Assembly: GCA_947450365.1 (NCBI GenBank)
Contig: CANFVE010000020.1
Location: forward strand, 1-47,817
DNA: 47,817 nucleotides
Source of the DNA: Cytophagaceae bacterium
GTDB lineage: Bacteria; Bacteroidota; Bacteroidia; Cytophagales; Spirosomataceae
Reading direction: 5' to 3'
In this document: piece after piece, positions 8,156 through 15,594 of the stretch
Position numbering within the stretch: the first letter of the stretch is position 1
How the letters are laid out: each line of letters opens with the position of its first letter
The notes under the pieces: model-generated
The model's database searches: none
The model's input: the letters and a program-made list of their open reading frames with translations, nothing else
Told to the model about the DNA's origin: nothing
Position numbers and translations under genes: made by a program

Positions 8156-9421
8156 CTATTTTAAACTTCCGTAAATGATATTTTCGATTTTGGCGTTGAA
8201 GTCGCTGTGCGAATTAGGCGTGTGCTGGGTCATGATGAGCACGATTAATTTTTCTTTAGGATCGGCCCAATAGGTCGTTCCGTAATAGCCGCCCCAGGAA
8301 AAGGAGCCCTTGGTGCGCATGTTTAGGTTGGCCGATTTTTCGCCCGTGATGGAAAACCCGAGGCTGAAATTGTCATTGCCCATGAGCCCAGGTTCCAATT
8401 GAGGGCTGATCATGAGTTCGGCGGTTCTCCGACCGAGGATCTGTTTGCCATTGTATACACCACCATTTAGAATCATTTGAAGGAAAATGGCATAATCAAA
8501 GGCGGTGGCGGAAAGTCCTGCGCCACCTGAAAAGTAGGATTTAGGCATCCAAGGATAATTCGGGTTGATGCCCCGGAAAGTAGGAGCCCAGGGGATGATT
8601 TGTTTGTTTTTATCCTCGGTATAGACGGCTGGGAGGCGGCTAATTTTGTCCATCGGCACATTGAAATAGGTGTCTTTCATGCCCATGGGTTCGAAGATGT
8701 GCTCGTTCATGTAGGCCTCGAGGCTTTGGCCGGAGATGATTTCGACGAGGCAACCGAGTAAATCTGTATTTAATCCATAGGTAAATTTCTCGCCTGGTTG
8801 GTGTACCAAAGGCAATTTTCCCAGGACTTTCATTTTTTCCAACAGTTTATCTTTGGATTCCCCTAAACCCGACGGTATACCTGCTTTCGCATAAATAGCC
8901 TTCATTTTATCGGAGCCGATGCCTGAGTAATCAATGCCGGAGGTATGTGTGAGTAGATCGCGGAAGGTAATTTCTCGTTTGGAGGGGAGGGTGCTGTAGG
9001 AGGAATCGGCCATGTTGAAATTATTCAACACAGTGGGGGATTTAAATTCTGGGATAAATTGGTAGATGGGTTGGTCTAATTGTAATTTTCCCTGTTCAAA
9101 CAATTGGAGAATAGCCAGGCTGGTAATCGCTTTGCTTTGGCTCATAATGCGAAAAATGGCATCGGCTTGCATGGGTTTTTTTGTGGCGGCATCGGCATAT
9201 CCGTGGCCTTTGTAGTGGATGAGTTGGTTATCTTTCACGATCAGCGTCACAGCGCCTGTGAGCCAATTCTTCGCTACATAATTTTTCAAGAGGGTATCAA
9301 TGGCCGCGAGGCGTTTGTCGTCTACTTTGGGATGCGCTTTTAGGACGGGAGAGAGGATCTGGGCGTCGGATGTACATACAACAAACGAAAGGATTAGAAA
9401 GGAAAGGAAACGGGTTTTCAT
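8156..9421 (-). CDS. secreted serine hydrolase of the class C beta-lactamase/EstB family
   Basis: A 421-residue protein starting MKTRFLSFLILSFVVCTSDAQ, a signal peptide ending before Gln; the longer frame from 9490 adds 23 residues that do not belong. The catalytic S-x-x-K is S94-Q-S-K97 in FRIMSQSKAITS. The YxN-like motif is in FTYGLNTDLLG, and the third motif region is SWGGYYGTTYW near the C-terminus, as in EstB/6-aminohexanoate-dimer-hydrolase-like esterases. The family includes esterases, D-aminopeptidases and penicillin-binding-protein-like enzymes, so the true substrate is open; resistance to beta-lactams should not be assumed. A near-match promoter box (AACCTTTG) lies only 5 bases before the ATG. 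Downstream on the same strand is the glycosyltransferase gene, which has its own promoter box. Confidence 0.88.
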   Translation of the reverse strand: MKTRFLSFLILSFVVCTSDAQILSPVLKAHPKVDDKRLAAIDTLLKNYVAKNWLTGAVTLIVKDNQLIHYKGHGYADAATKKPMQADAIFRIMSQSKAITSLAILQLFEQGKLQLDQPIYQFIPEFKSPTVLNNFNMADSSYSTLPSKREITFRDLLTHTSGIDYSGIGSDKMKAIYAKAGIPSGLGESKDKLLEKMKVLGKLPLVHQPGEKFTYGLNTDLLGCLVEIISGQSLEAYMNEHIFEPMGMKDTYFNVPMDKISRLPAVYTEDKNKQIIPWAPTFRGINPNYPWMPKSYFSGGAGLSATAFDYAIFLQMILNGGVYNGKQILGRRTAELMISPQLEPGLMGNDNFSLGFSITGEKSANLNMRTKGSFSWGGYYGTTYWADPKEKLIVLIMTQHTPNSHSDFNAKIENIIYGSLK

Positions 9422-9488
9422 CGGTTCAAAGGTTTTGGAAAGCAATGATACAAAATTTTCCGGAATGGGCTTGTTAATTAGCAAGTGC

Positions 9489-9527
9489 AAAAAACAAAAA
9501 AACCCTCAAGCGAGCTTGAAGGTTTTT
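9489..9527 (-). terminator. rho-independent terminator of the tRNA-Gly/tRNA-Leu unit
   Basis: On the minus strand AACC-T-TCAAGC pairs with GCTTGA-G-GGTT (9501-9524) around a tiny loop and is followed by a T-run interrupted by one G (the A-rich stretch 9489-9500 on the plus strand). It sits 12 bases downstream of tRNA-Leu. It also separates the tRNAs from the serine hydrolase gene. Confidence 0.8.
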
Positions 9528-9538
9528 CGTCGATTACG

Positions 9539-9624
9539 TACCTGGGATGGGAATCGAACCCATACGAGCGTTTCGGCTCACAGGATTTTAAGTCCTGCGT
9601 GTCTACCAGTTCCACCACCCAGGC
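9539..9624 (-). tRNA. tRNA-Leu (anticodon UAA)
   Basis: An 86-base class II tRNA. The acceptor is GCCTGGG paired with CCCAGGT, closing with a G-U pair. The anticodon stem CAGGA/TCCTG holds the loop CTTAAAA with anticodon TAA. A long variable arm (TGAGCCGAAACGCTCG) and the T arm with GGTTCGATTCC are present. The CCA end is not encoded. It follows tRNA-Gly in the same transcript. Confidence 0.95.
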
Positions 9625-9640
9625 GGCCCTGTAAAACTTA

Positions 9641-9659
9641 AAAGCACCGGAGGTGCTTT
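9641..9659 (-). other. short hairpin between tRNA-Gly and tRNA-Leu
   Basis: AAAGCACC (9641-9648) pairs perfectly with GGTGCTTT (9652-9659) over a 3-base loop. On the minus strand it is followed by TAAGTTTTAC, a poor T-run. It may be an attenuating or processing element between the two tRNAs. A full terminator is unlikely, because tRNA-Leu has no visible promoter of its own. Confidence 0.5.
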
Positions 9660-9668
9660 CGAGTTTTG

Positions 9669-9741
9669 AGCGAAAGACGGGGTTCGAACCCGCGACCTCG
9701 ACCTTGGCAAGGTCGCGCTCTACCAGCTGAGCTACTTTCGC
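9669..9741 (-). tRNA. tRNA-Gly (anticodon GCC)
   Basis: A 73-base tRNA. The acceptor GCGAAAG pairs perfectly with CTTTCGC, discriminator T. The anticodon stem CGACC/GGTCG encloses TTGCCAA with anticodon GCC. The D arm AGCTCAGCTGGTAGAGC and the T arm GGGTTCGAACCCC are standard. CCA is not encoded. It is the first gene of a two-tRNA unit. Confidence 0.96.
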
Positions 9742-9753
9742 GTTTTGTGGATG

Positions 9754-9784
9754 CAAAAATAAGCGGTTCATGTCATTTATGCAA
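9754..9784 (-). promoter_or_regulatory. promoter of the tRNA-Gly/tRNA-Leu unit
   Basis: On the minus strand TTG (9782-9784) is separated by exactly 20 bases from TATTTTTG (9754-9761). Both elements match the Bacteroidota sigma-A consensus. The box ends 12 bases before the mature 5' end of tRNA-Gly, as needed for a stable-RNA promoter. Confidence 0.75.
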
Positions 9785-9816
9785 GAATAAAATCAAAATT
9801 TATGTGAAATATTCTC

Positions 9817-9824
9817 TAATTTTG
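9817..9824 (+). promoter_or_regulatory. TAnnTTTG box upstream of the Lrp/AsnC gene
   Basis: TAATTTTG matches TAnnTTTG and ends 17 bases before the ATG at 9842. No clear -33 TTG is present. Confidence 0.55.
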
Positions 9825-9841
9825 TGTTTTGATAAAGACTT

Positions 9842-10312
9842 ATGAGCATCACGAAGTTAGACGGAATAGACCATCAATTGTTGGAAATTCTCCAACAAAA
9901 TGCCAAAATCACCAATGCCCAATTGTCCAAGGAAATAGGCCTTTCGCCAGCGCCGACCTTAGAACGTGTGAAGAAATTAGAGGCGTTGGGAATTATACAA
10001 AGCTATCATGCTCAGGTGAATAGAGACAAGGTGGGATTGGGTGTCACAACGTTTGTGACAGTCACTTTGACGGGCCATAAAAAACAAGTAACGGAGTCTT
10101 TTGTGAATCAAATCAATCAAATTCCCGAAGTGATCGAATGTCACCATGTGACAGGCGCGGGGGATTTTATGTTGAAAATTATTTCAAAGGATATTTCGAC
10201 CTATCAGAAGTTGATGCTTGAAAAAATCAATGAAATCGAGGAAGTTTCCGCTACTTCCACCATGGTGATTCTTTCTACGTTTAAGGAAAGTAAGGTATTG
10301 CCGATTCCTTGA
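9842..10312 (+). CDS. Lrp/AsnC-family transcriptional regulator
   Basis: A 156-residue DNA-binding regulator of normal family length. Residues about 5-60 form the winged helix-turn-helix: LDGIDHQLLEILQQNAKITN, then AQLSKEIGLSPAPTLERVKKLEALGII. About 70-150 is the RAM/AsnC ligand-binding and oligomerisation domain with VIECHHVTGAGDFMLKI. Members sense amino acids or other small metabolites and bind DNA as dimers to octamers. The neighbours (two tRNAs and tgt) do not reveal the regulon. It has its own promoter box and is convergent with tgt, with only three bases between the two stops. Confidence 0.93.
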   Translation: MSITKLDGIDHQLLEILQQNAKITNAQLSKEIGLSPAPTLERVKKLEALGIIQSYHAQVNRDKVGLGVTTFVTVTLTGHKKQVTESFVNQINQIPEVIECHHVTGAGDFMLKIISKDISTYQKLMLEKINEIEEVSATSTMVILSTFKESKVLPIP

Positions 10313-10315
10313 TGC

Positions 10316-11449
10316 TTATAGCCGGTTCATAAATTGTGGAATCATGCGATTTTTCCATGCGGTAAATGTGCCGACTTTAATTTCTTTTCTTGCTTCGCCG
10401 ACCATCCATAGATAAAAGCGCAAATTAAACACACTTGCAATCATAGGTCCTAGCATTTCTTCGCAGCGAATCAAATGTCTCAAATAGGCTTTGGTATATT
10501 GGCCATGTGTATCTTCGGCAAAAAACGGGTCGATTACTGAGAAATCTGATTTCCACTTTTCGTTTTTGATGTTTATGATACCTTCGGTGGTGAAAATCAT
10601 CCCATTGCGTGCGTTGCGTGTGGGCATGACGCAGTCGAACATGTCGATTCCTAGGGCGATTCCTTCCAAAATATTGGCGGGAGTTCCTACCCCCATTAAA
10701 TAGCGGGGTTTGTCTTTGGGGAGGATGTCGGTGACTTCGTCGGCCATTTGATACATGTCTTCGACGGGTTCCCCGACGGATAGTCCACCAATGGCGTTGC
10801 CAAAGGCATCTTTTGAAGCGATGTATTCGGCAGATATTTTTCGAAGATCAGAATAAACGCTTCCTTGGACGATGGGGAAGAGGGTTTGTTGGTAGCCATA
10901 TTTAGGCTCGGTCTCGTTGAAACGGGTGATGCAGCGATCCAACCAGCGATGTGTCATGTCCATGGAATTCCGCGCATATTCGTAGGTACAAGGGTAGGGA
11001 GTACATTCGTCGAAGGCCATCATGATGTCTGCGCCGATGGTTCGTTGGATATCCATCACGGATTCTGGGCTGAAGAAATGCGTGGAGCCGTCGATGTGCG
11101 ATTTAAATTTTACTCCTTCTTCTACGATTTTCCGGCCGGTACCGGCGAGGGAATAGACTTGATATCCGCCTGAATCGGTCAGGATGGGTTTTTCCCAGCC
11201 ATTGAATTTATGTAAACCGCCGGCTGCTTCGATGATGTCGAGGCCGGGTCTGAGGTATAAATGATAGGTATTTCCCAAAATAATTTGGGCATTAATGGGC
11301 TTACTTAATTCGGAGATGTGAACTGCTTTGACGGTTCCAGCGGTCCCAACAGGCATGAAAATGGGGGTTTCGATGTCACCATGATCTGTGCGTAAGATAC
11401 CGGCTCGCGCCTTCGAGTTTGGGTCAAATTGCTCTATTTCGAATTTCAT
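10316..11449 (-). CDS. tgt: tRNA-guanine transglycosylase (queuine tRNA-ribosyltransferase)
   Basis: A 377-residue enzyme that swaps guanine-34 of GUN-anticodon tRNAs for preQ1 in queuosine synthesis. The TIM-barrel motifs are clear: DSGGYQ with general acid/base D92, GGLSVGEP near 221-228, YLMGVGTP near 250-257 and DMFDCVMPTRNARNG with nucleophile D272. The C-terminal region, where most bacterial enzymes have the CxCxxC...H zinc site, reads SVIDPFFAEDTHGQYTKAYLRH and has none of the three cysteines. I recall other Bacteroidota enzymes also lacking them, so the zinc site appears to have been lost in the lineage. The start is set by the promoter box only 4 bases before the ATG. Confidence 0.95.
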   Translation of the reverse strand: MKFEIEQFDPNSKARAGILRTDHGDIETPIFMPVGTAGTVKAVHISELSKPINAQIILGNTYHLYLRPGLDIIEAAGGLHKFNGWEKPILTDSGGYQVYSLAGTGRKIVEEGVKFKSHIDGSTHFFSPESVMDIQRTIGADIMMAFDECTPYPCTYEYARNSMDMTHRWLDRCITRFNETEPKYGYQQTLFPIVQGSVYSDLRKISAEYIASKDAFGNAIGGLSVGEPVEDMYQMADEVTDILPKDKPRYLMGVGTPANILEGIALGIDMFDCVMPTRNARNGMIFTTEGIINIKNEKWKSDFSVIDPFFAEDTHGQYTKAYLRHLIRCEEMLGPMIASVFNLRFYLWMVGEARKEIKVGTFTAWKNRMIPQFMNRL

Positions 11450-11453
11450 GGGA

Positions 11454-11461
11454 CAAAGGTA
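11454..11461 (-). promoter_or_regulatory. TAnnTTTG box abutting the tgt start codon
   Basis: TACCTTTG on the minus strand, followed by TCCC and then the ATG of tgt. With the start point expected a few bases past the box, the mRNA would be leaderless or nearly so. Confidence 0.6.
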
Positions 11462-11500
11462 CGAAAATTCATCTTTGTGAGATCAGTTCTCCTTTCCTTG

Positions 11501-11940
11501 TTCTCCTTTGCCAAACCTAGTTCTCCTTTGCCAAACCTGTAAGGATTGGCAAAGTTCGAAACCGCAGGCAAAGCCTGCGGTGAGTAGTCCATTGAGTTTT
11601 CTGTGAGAGGAGGCCTGGCTTGTTCCCCTTTGCCAAACCTAGTTCTACTTTGCCAAACCTGTAAGGATTGGCAAAGTTTGAAACCGCAGGCAAAGCCTGC
11701 GGTGAGTCTATCAAATTAGTTTTTTACGTGAAATGAAGCTTGGCTTGTTCTCCTTTGCCAAACCTGCAAGGATTGGCAAAGTTCGAAACCGCATGCGAAG
11801 CCTGCGGTGAGTAGTCCATTGAGTTTTCTGTGAGATGAGGCTTGGCCTGTCCTCCTTTGCCAATCCTCCAAGGTTTGGCAAAGTTCGCACGCCCCCATTA
11901 CCAAACCTTGAGGTTTGGCATTGGGCGAAGCCTGCGGTAA
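11501..11940. repeat. array of about four palindromic repeats filling the tgt/ThuA-dehydrogenase gap
   Basis: This 494-base gene-free gap holds about four degenerate copies of a roughly 105-130-base unit. Each copy has a long hairpin CTTTGCCAA...TTGGCAAAG (arms of 9 perfect bases, 12 with one mismatch) followed by a compact palindrome ACCGCAGGC-AAA-GCCTGCGGT, with a less conserved tail containing TGAGTAGTCCATTGAG. The CCTGCGG marks lie at 11574, 11696, 11801 and 11931, so spacing is uneven (122, 105, 130). In the third copy the short palindrome is damaged (ACCGCATGCGAAG...); the last copy has an extra CCAAACCT/AGGTTTGG hairpin. No open frame here looks like protein. The units resemble REP/BIME-like intergenic repeats and may act as transcription barriers between genes read in the same direction. 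Confidence 0.85.
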
Positions 11941-11943
11941 GTA

Positions 11944-14900
11944 TTATTCCACCTTCATTACCCCATTCATAATTCGCCAGTGGCCTGGAAAGGTACACAG
12001 GAATGGATAATTTCCAGGGACCGTTGGAGCCTTAAAGACCACCTTAAACCGACCGCCGGGTTCTACCAAGGGCGTATAGGCCAAAATCTCCGGCATCGAC
12101 GGAATATAATTTTTCGCCACACCATCCGCTGCAGTAATCATTTTATCCGCCGCTAAACCAATTTTTTCTTCACTTTTTAGGCTACCCAACACCCAATTGT
12201 GCGGCATCGCATCCGTATTCTCAAAAATTAATTCCACCGTCGCACCTGCCGGAACCGTAAATTCCTTTTGATCATATTTCATCGCCTCCGGAATCGTTTT
12301 CAAAGTCCGCTTCACCACATTTCCCGCCGCCTTTAAAGCCGGAATCTCCAATTTCCATACATTCGCCAATCGATCCAAATACTCCATATCTCCCGGTCGA
12401 ACCATCGTCGCCAAACTCGCCACATAGGCCTTCGCCTCATCCGATAATTTCGGATCACGCTTCCCATTCCACGTTCCTGCTACGCCTTTTAACGCCGCAC
12501 CAAAGGCCGGACTCGCCGTCTCTTTCATGCTTTGTAAGCGTGAAACTGCCTCATTGCCTGACCAAACGATTCCACCCGCCCGGAACATTTTCTCCACAAT
12601 CGCAATATTTAATCCCGGCGCCGTAGCTACATCCAAGGCCTTGCGATAGATATTATTTGAACGATTCGATTCACCCAAAACTGCCGCACGGTCCAATTGA
12701 ACCTCCATCACATATTTGCCCGGAACCTCAGCAGTCCAACCAAAATTACCTACCCAAGGCCCATTGTTATTGCGTGTGACGGAAACCGTTTCACCCGGTG
12801 CCACTCCATCCACAAACGTATAGGAATCATAATCCATCCGTCGGCCCATGCCCTCAATTTTTATGGTTAATGGCAACGGTGTTCCCTTCGGAATCGCCAC
12901 ATCTCCCCGGTTTTTCACTCGAACCACAAAACCAGCCCCCTCACGCACCTTGAACATACCTCCCTTGATTTGGATTTCTTCCACCACCACATCAATTCCC
13001 GCCGTACTTCCCGTCACACTCGGATTTGATAATTCCTTACCCAAAGACTCAGCCACCACAGCCGCCTTTTTTTGTCCTTCGGCTTGAATAAAACTTGTTT
13101 GACGAGCCCCCGCATGCGCCATCGCATAGGCAGCATAGGCTTCTGGAAGCCAACGGTCCTTATTTTGTTGTTCCGCCGCCATCTTCGACGCCATGGCCGC
13201 TTCCACTGCCGGGGAATTTGGCATTTCAATGAACGCTAACACCGTATTTAATTGAACCAACGTGTCCTTATCGGCTAACATTTTCTTTGCCAATAACGTC
13301 GACGCCCATTCCGCCGTCCGCGGAGCTACCTGAACCGCCTGCTTCCGAACCACCGCACTTGGATGTCCTAAGGCTTGAATTAAACCAGCTTTCACCGATG
13401 GCATATCCAATGCTCCTAATCCCTCCAGCGTCCGTAAGGCATGAATCGCCCCAGGTGCTAAACCGATTTCATCTGTTTTGGCCGTTGCCAAAACCTTTAA
13501 CAGCGCCGGAACAACATCCTTTTGGCCTCTTTCCACCAACAATCGTTGCGCCTGTAAACGCCAAAATAAATTCGAATGCTGAAGCGCCGCCACACATGCC
13601 CCAGGCGTATTCAATTGAACCGGCGTATAGGCCTGCGCACCATTCCAACCCACGCGATAAATCCGACCATGCGTAAAATCACGCAAATCATGATCATAGG
13701 CATTCCCTGCTCCATTCTTCCAACCCACCGGCGTCGGATTGTGCTGAATGATGAAACTATACCAATCCGCAATCCAAAGCGCTCCATCCGGTCCGACTTG
13801 CGAAAATACCGGTGAAACCCATTCGTCAGCTCCCGCCAAAAAGTTAAATGCCTCCTTGTCATTGTAATCTGAACCTGTTTTTATGGTGCGGTTTTGATGC
13901 ACGACGTGACCCGTAGGCTCATTCACAAAGGCAATTTGATTCCAATACGATTTCGGGAATGCCCGCGCCGTATAAAAATTATGCCCTGCTGCAGCCGTAT
14001 ATCCGCCAAAAACATCTACTTGACGTACCTTTTTCGTAATCGTCTTCATGTCCTTATGCGTGTCGGTATTTTTGGATCCATTAAAACTAAATGGAGCCTG
14101 GTAGATGTTGCGATGCGGAATAGGCATGTACCAACCGTGCGCATTATTGGCCGTCGACCCAAACACATCCCCCGCCTCATTAAAATCAAAGCCCCAGGTA
14201 TTATTCGACGTCGTCGTCATATGTTCCATTTTCGAACCATCGGGTTTGAAACGGAAAAATGCCTGTGCGAATTGCAAGGAATCCGCACCCACTTTTCCTT
14301 TGTATCCAGAATAACCCACACATCCCCATATCCAGTTGTCAAAGCCATAATGTAAATTCGACGGACCCGCATGCGTATCGCCCGTTCCAAAACCGGTAAT
14401 AATCGCCTTTTTCTCATCGGCCACCCCATCTCCATTTGTGTCCTTCAAGAATAAAATATGGGGAGCTTGGGAAACAATGAGGCCGCCATTGGCGAACACC
14501 ATGCCCGTTGGGATACTCAATCCATCCGCAAATCGTGTGAATTTATCCGCTTTCCCGTCGCCATTCGTGTCTTCGCAACGCAAAATGTAATCGCTTCCTC
14601 CCGTCTCTTTTCGCTCATTGGGATAATCCTTCGTGATCAAGACATACAATAATCCTTTTTCATCCCAGGCCATCGCGATCGGGTGCATGACATTCGGCTC
14701 CGCCGCAAATACCTGTAAATTAAAATCAACTGGGATTTGAATGTATTTTACGGATTCTTCGGGTGAGAGGGGTAGTTGTTGCAACTGTACCCCCGGCCGC
14801 TTCTCATAATTAGGCAATTTTACCTCGCGAAATGCCAAAGGCGCCAAGTTTAAATTCTCCAACAAGGCTCTTTTTTCCTCACCCACCGCATGTAAAATTC

Positions 14901-15588
14901 CTTGGGCCACTAATTGTTGGAATCCCTCCGTCTCCCATGTCCGCTCATCGTGCCCATAAGCCGTATAAAAGACATTTCCTTTGCCATATTTCCGAATCCA
15001 CGTATAGGGTTCTGTCGCCGCACCTGGCTTATCTTTCGCCTGCTCTGGCCCCAAAATACGGGATTGAATAACCACATTATCCGCCTGCAATTTGCTATGC
15101 AAATAAGTCTCATCTACTGTTTTTATGCCTGGGAAACCCGCTAATACGGGATGATTGGGTTGATCGTTTTTGATCCGAATGGAATCCATTTGATGTCGCC
15201 AAAACTGTCCTCCAACCATTTTCACAAATTCCGGAGAATTCCGAAAACAAAAAGACGCACAATGCAATGCGACCAATCCATGACCCGAAGCTACATAATT
15301 CAATAAAGCCTTTTCCTGTACCGCCGGAATCGAATCATGATTCGCGAAAATGATTAATGCATCAAATTTATTTAAATAGCCCTCATTCAAATCCTTCAAC
15401 GATTCGGTATACGTAACGTTCATGCCTTTCACCCCGATCGCCGACTGCAAAGCCGGATATCGATCAAAGGGCTTATGGTGCCCATTATCTCCTAAAAATA
15501 AAAGTTCTAAGCGCCGACCCGCAGGTTTTTGCGCCCATGCTGTTTGCATGGCCATAAACGCCCATACAAGAAAGAGTAATTTTTTCAT
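11944..15588 (-). CDS. ThuA / membrane-bound-dehydrogenase (TIGR02604-like) / HEAT / CARDB / cupredoxin fusion protein
   Basis: A 1214-residue exported protein with signal peptide MKKLLFLVWAFMAMQTAWAQ. Domains in order: ThuA-like (about 24-237, with LVALHCASFCFRN and YTAYGHDERTWETEGF); a beta-propeller sugar dehydrogenase of the TIGR02604 type (about 280-650, with RCEDTNGDGKADKFTRFADG and GPDGALWIADWYS); HEAT repeats (about 680-830); a CARDB-like beta-sandwich (about 880-1000); a helical linker; and a C-terminal plastocyanin/azurin-like domain with the full type-1 copper set H1130, C1198, H1203, M1207. No CxxCH haem motif is seen, so the copper domain may replace the cytochrome found in related proteins as electron acceptor (inference). 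It follows the Gfo/Idh/MocA gene by 6 bases. The likely role is periplasmic oxidation of a sugar or sugar derivative; the substrate is unknown. Confidence 0.85.
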   Translation of the reverse strand: MKKLLFLVWAFMAMQTAWAQKPAGRRLELLFLGDNGHHKPFDRYPALQSAIGVKGMNVTYTESLKDLNEGYLNKFDALIIFANHDSIPAVQEKALLNYVASGHGLVALHCASFCFRNSPEFVKMVGGQFWRHQMDSIRIKNDQPNHPVLAGFPGIKTVDETYLHSKLQADNVVIQSRILGPEQAKDKPGAATEPYTWIRKYGKGNVFYTAYGHDERTWETEGFQQLVAQGILHAVGEEKRALLENLNLAPLAFREVKLPNYEKRPGVQLQQLPLSPEESVKYIQIPVDFNLQVFAAEPNVMHPIAMAWDEKGLLYVLITKDYPNERKETGGSDYILRCEDTNGDGKADKFTRFADGLSIPTGMVFANGGLIVSQAPHILFLKDTNGDGVADEKKAIITGFGTGDTHAGPSNLHYGFDNWIWGCVGYSGYKGKVGADSLQFAQAFFRFKPDGSKMEHMTTTSNNTWGFDFNEAGDVFGSTANNAHGWYMPIPHRNIYQAPFSFNGSKNTDTHKDMKTITKKVRQVDVFGGYTAAAGHNFYTARAFPKSYWNQIAFVNEPTGHVVHQNRTIKTGSDYNDKEAFNFLAGADEWVSPVFSQVGPDGALWIADWYSFIIQHNPTPVGWKNGAGNAYDHDLRDFTHGRIYRVGWNGAQAYTPVQLNTPGACVAALQHSNLFWRLQAQRLLVERGQKDVVPALLKVLATAKTDEIGLAPGAIHALRTLEGLGALDMPSVKAGLIQALGHPSAVVRKQAVQVAPRTAEWASTLLAKKMLADKDTLVQLNTVLAFIEMPNSPAVEAAMASKMAAEQQNKDRWLPEAYAAYAMAHAGARQTSFIQAEGQKKAAVVAESLGKELSNPSVTGSTAGIDVVVEEIQIKGGMFKVREGAGFVVRVKNRGDVAIPKGTPLPLTIKIEGMGRRMDYDSYTFVDGVAPGETVSVTRNNNGPWVGNFGWTAEVPGKYVMEVQLDRAAVLGESNRSNNIYRKALDVATAPGLNIAIVEKMFRAGGIVWSGNEAVSRLQSMKETASPAFGAALKGVAGTWNGKRDPKLSDEAKAYVASLATMVRPGDMEYLDRLANVWKLEIPALKAAGNVVKRTLKTIPEAMKYDQKEFTVPAGATVELIFENTDAMPHNWVLGSLKSEEKIGLAADKMITAADGVAKNYIPSMPEILAYTPLVEPGGRFKVVFKAPTVPGNYPFLCTFPGHWRIMNGVMKVE

Positions 15589-15594
15589 CTTGGT

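Noticed and set aside
8156-9421. A beta-lactam resistance gene
   Set aside because: The S-x-x-K family match and the WGGYYGT motif fit esterases and peptidases at least as well; nothing points to resistance.
9478-9771. Minus-strand frame of 97 codons across the tRNAs
   Set aside because: It is a translation of tRNA-Gly, tRNA-Leu and their terminator.
11501-11940. CRISPR array
   Set aside because: Repeat units are about 105-130 bases, unequal and contain internal hairpins; there are no uniform spacers and no cas genes.
11517-11998. Three minus-strand frames across the repeat array
   Set aside because: They only translate the palindromic repeats (recurring WTTHRRL and GLAKE words) and have no promoter or homologous look.
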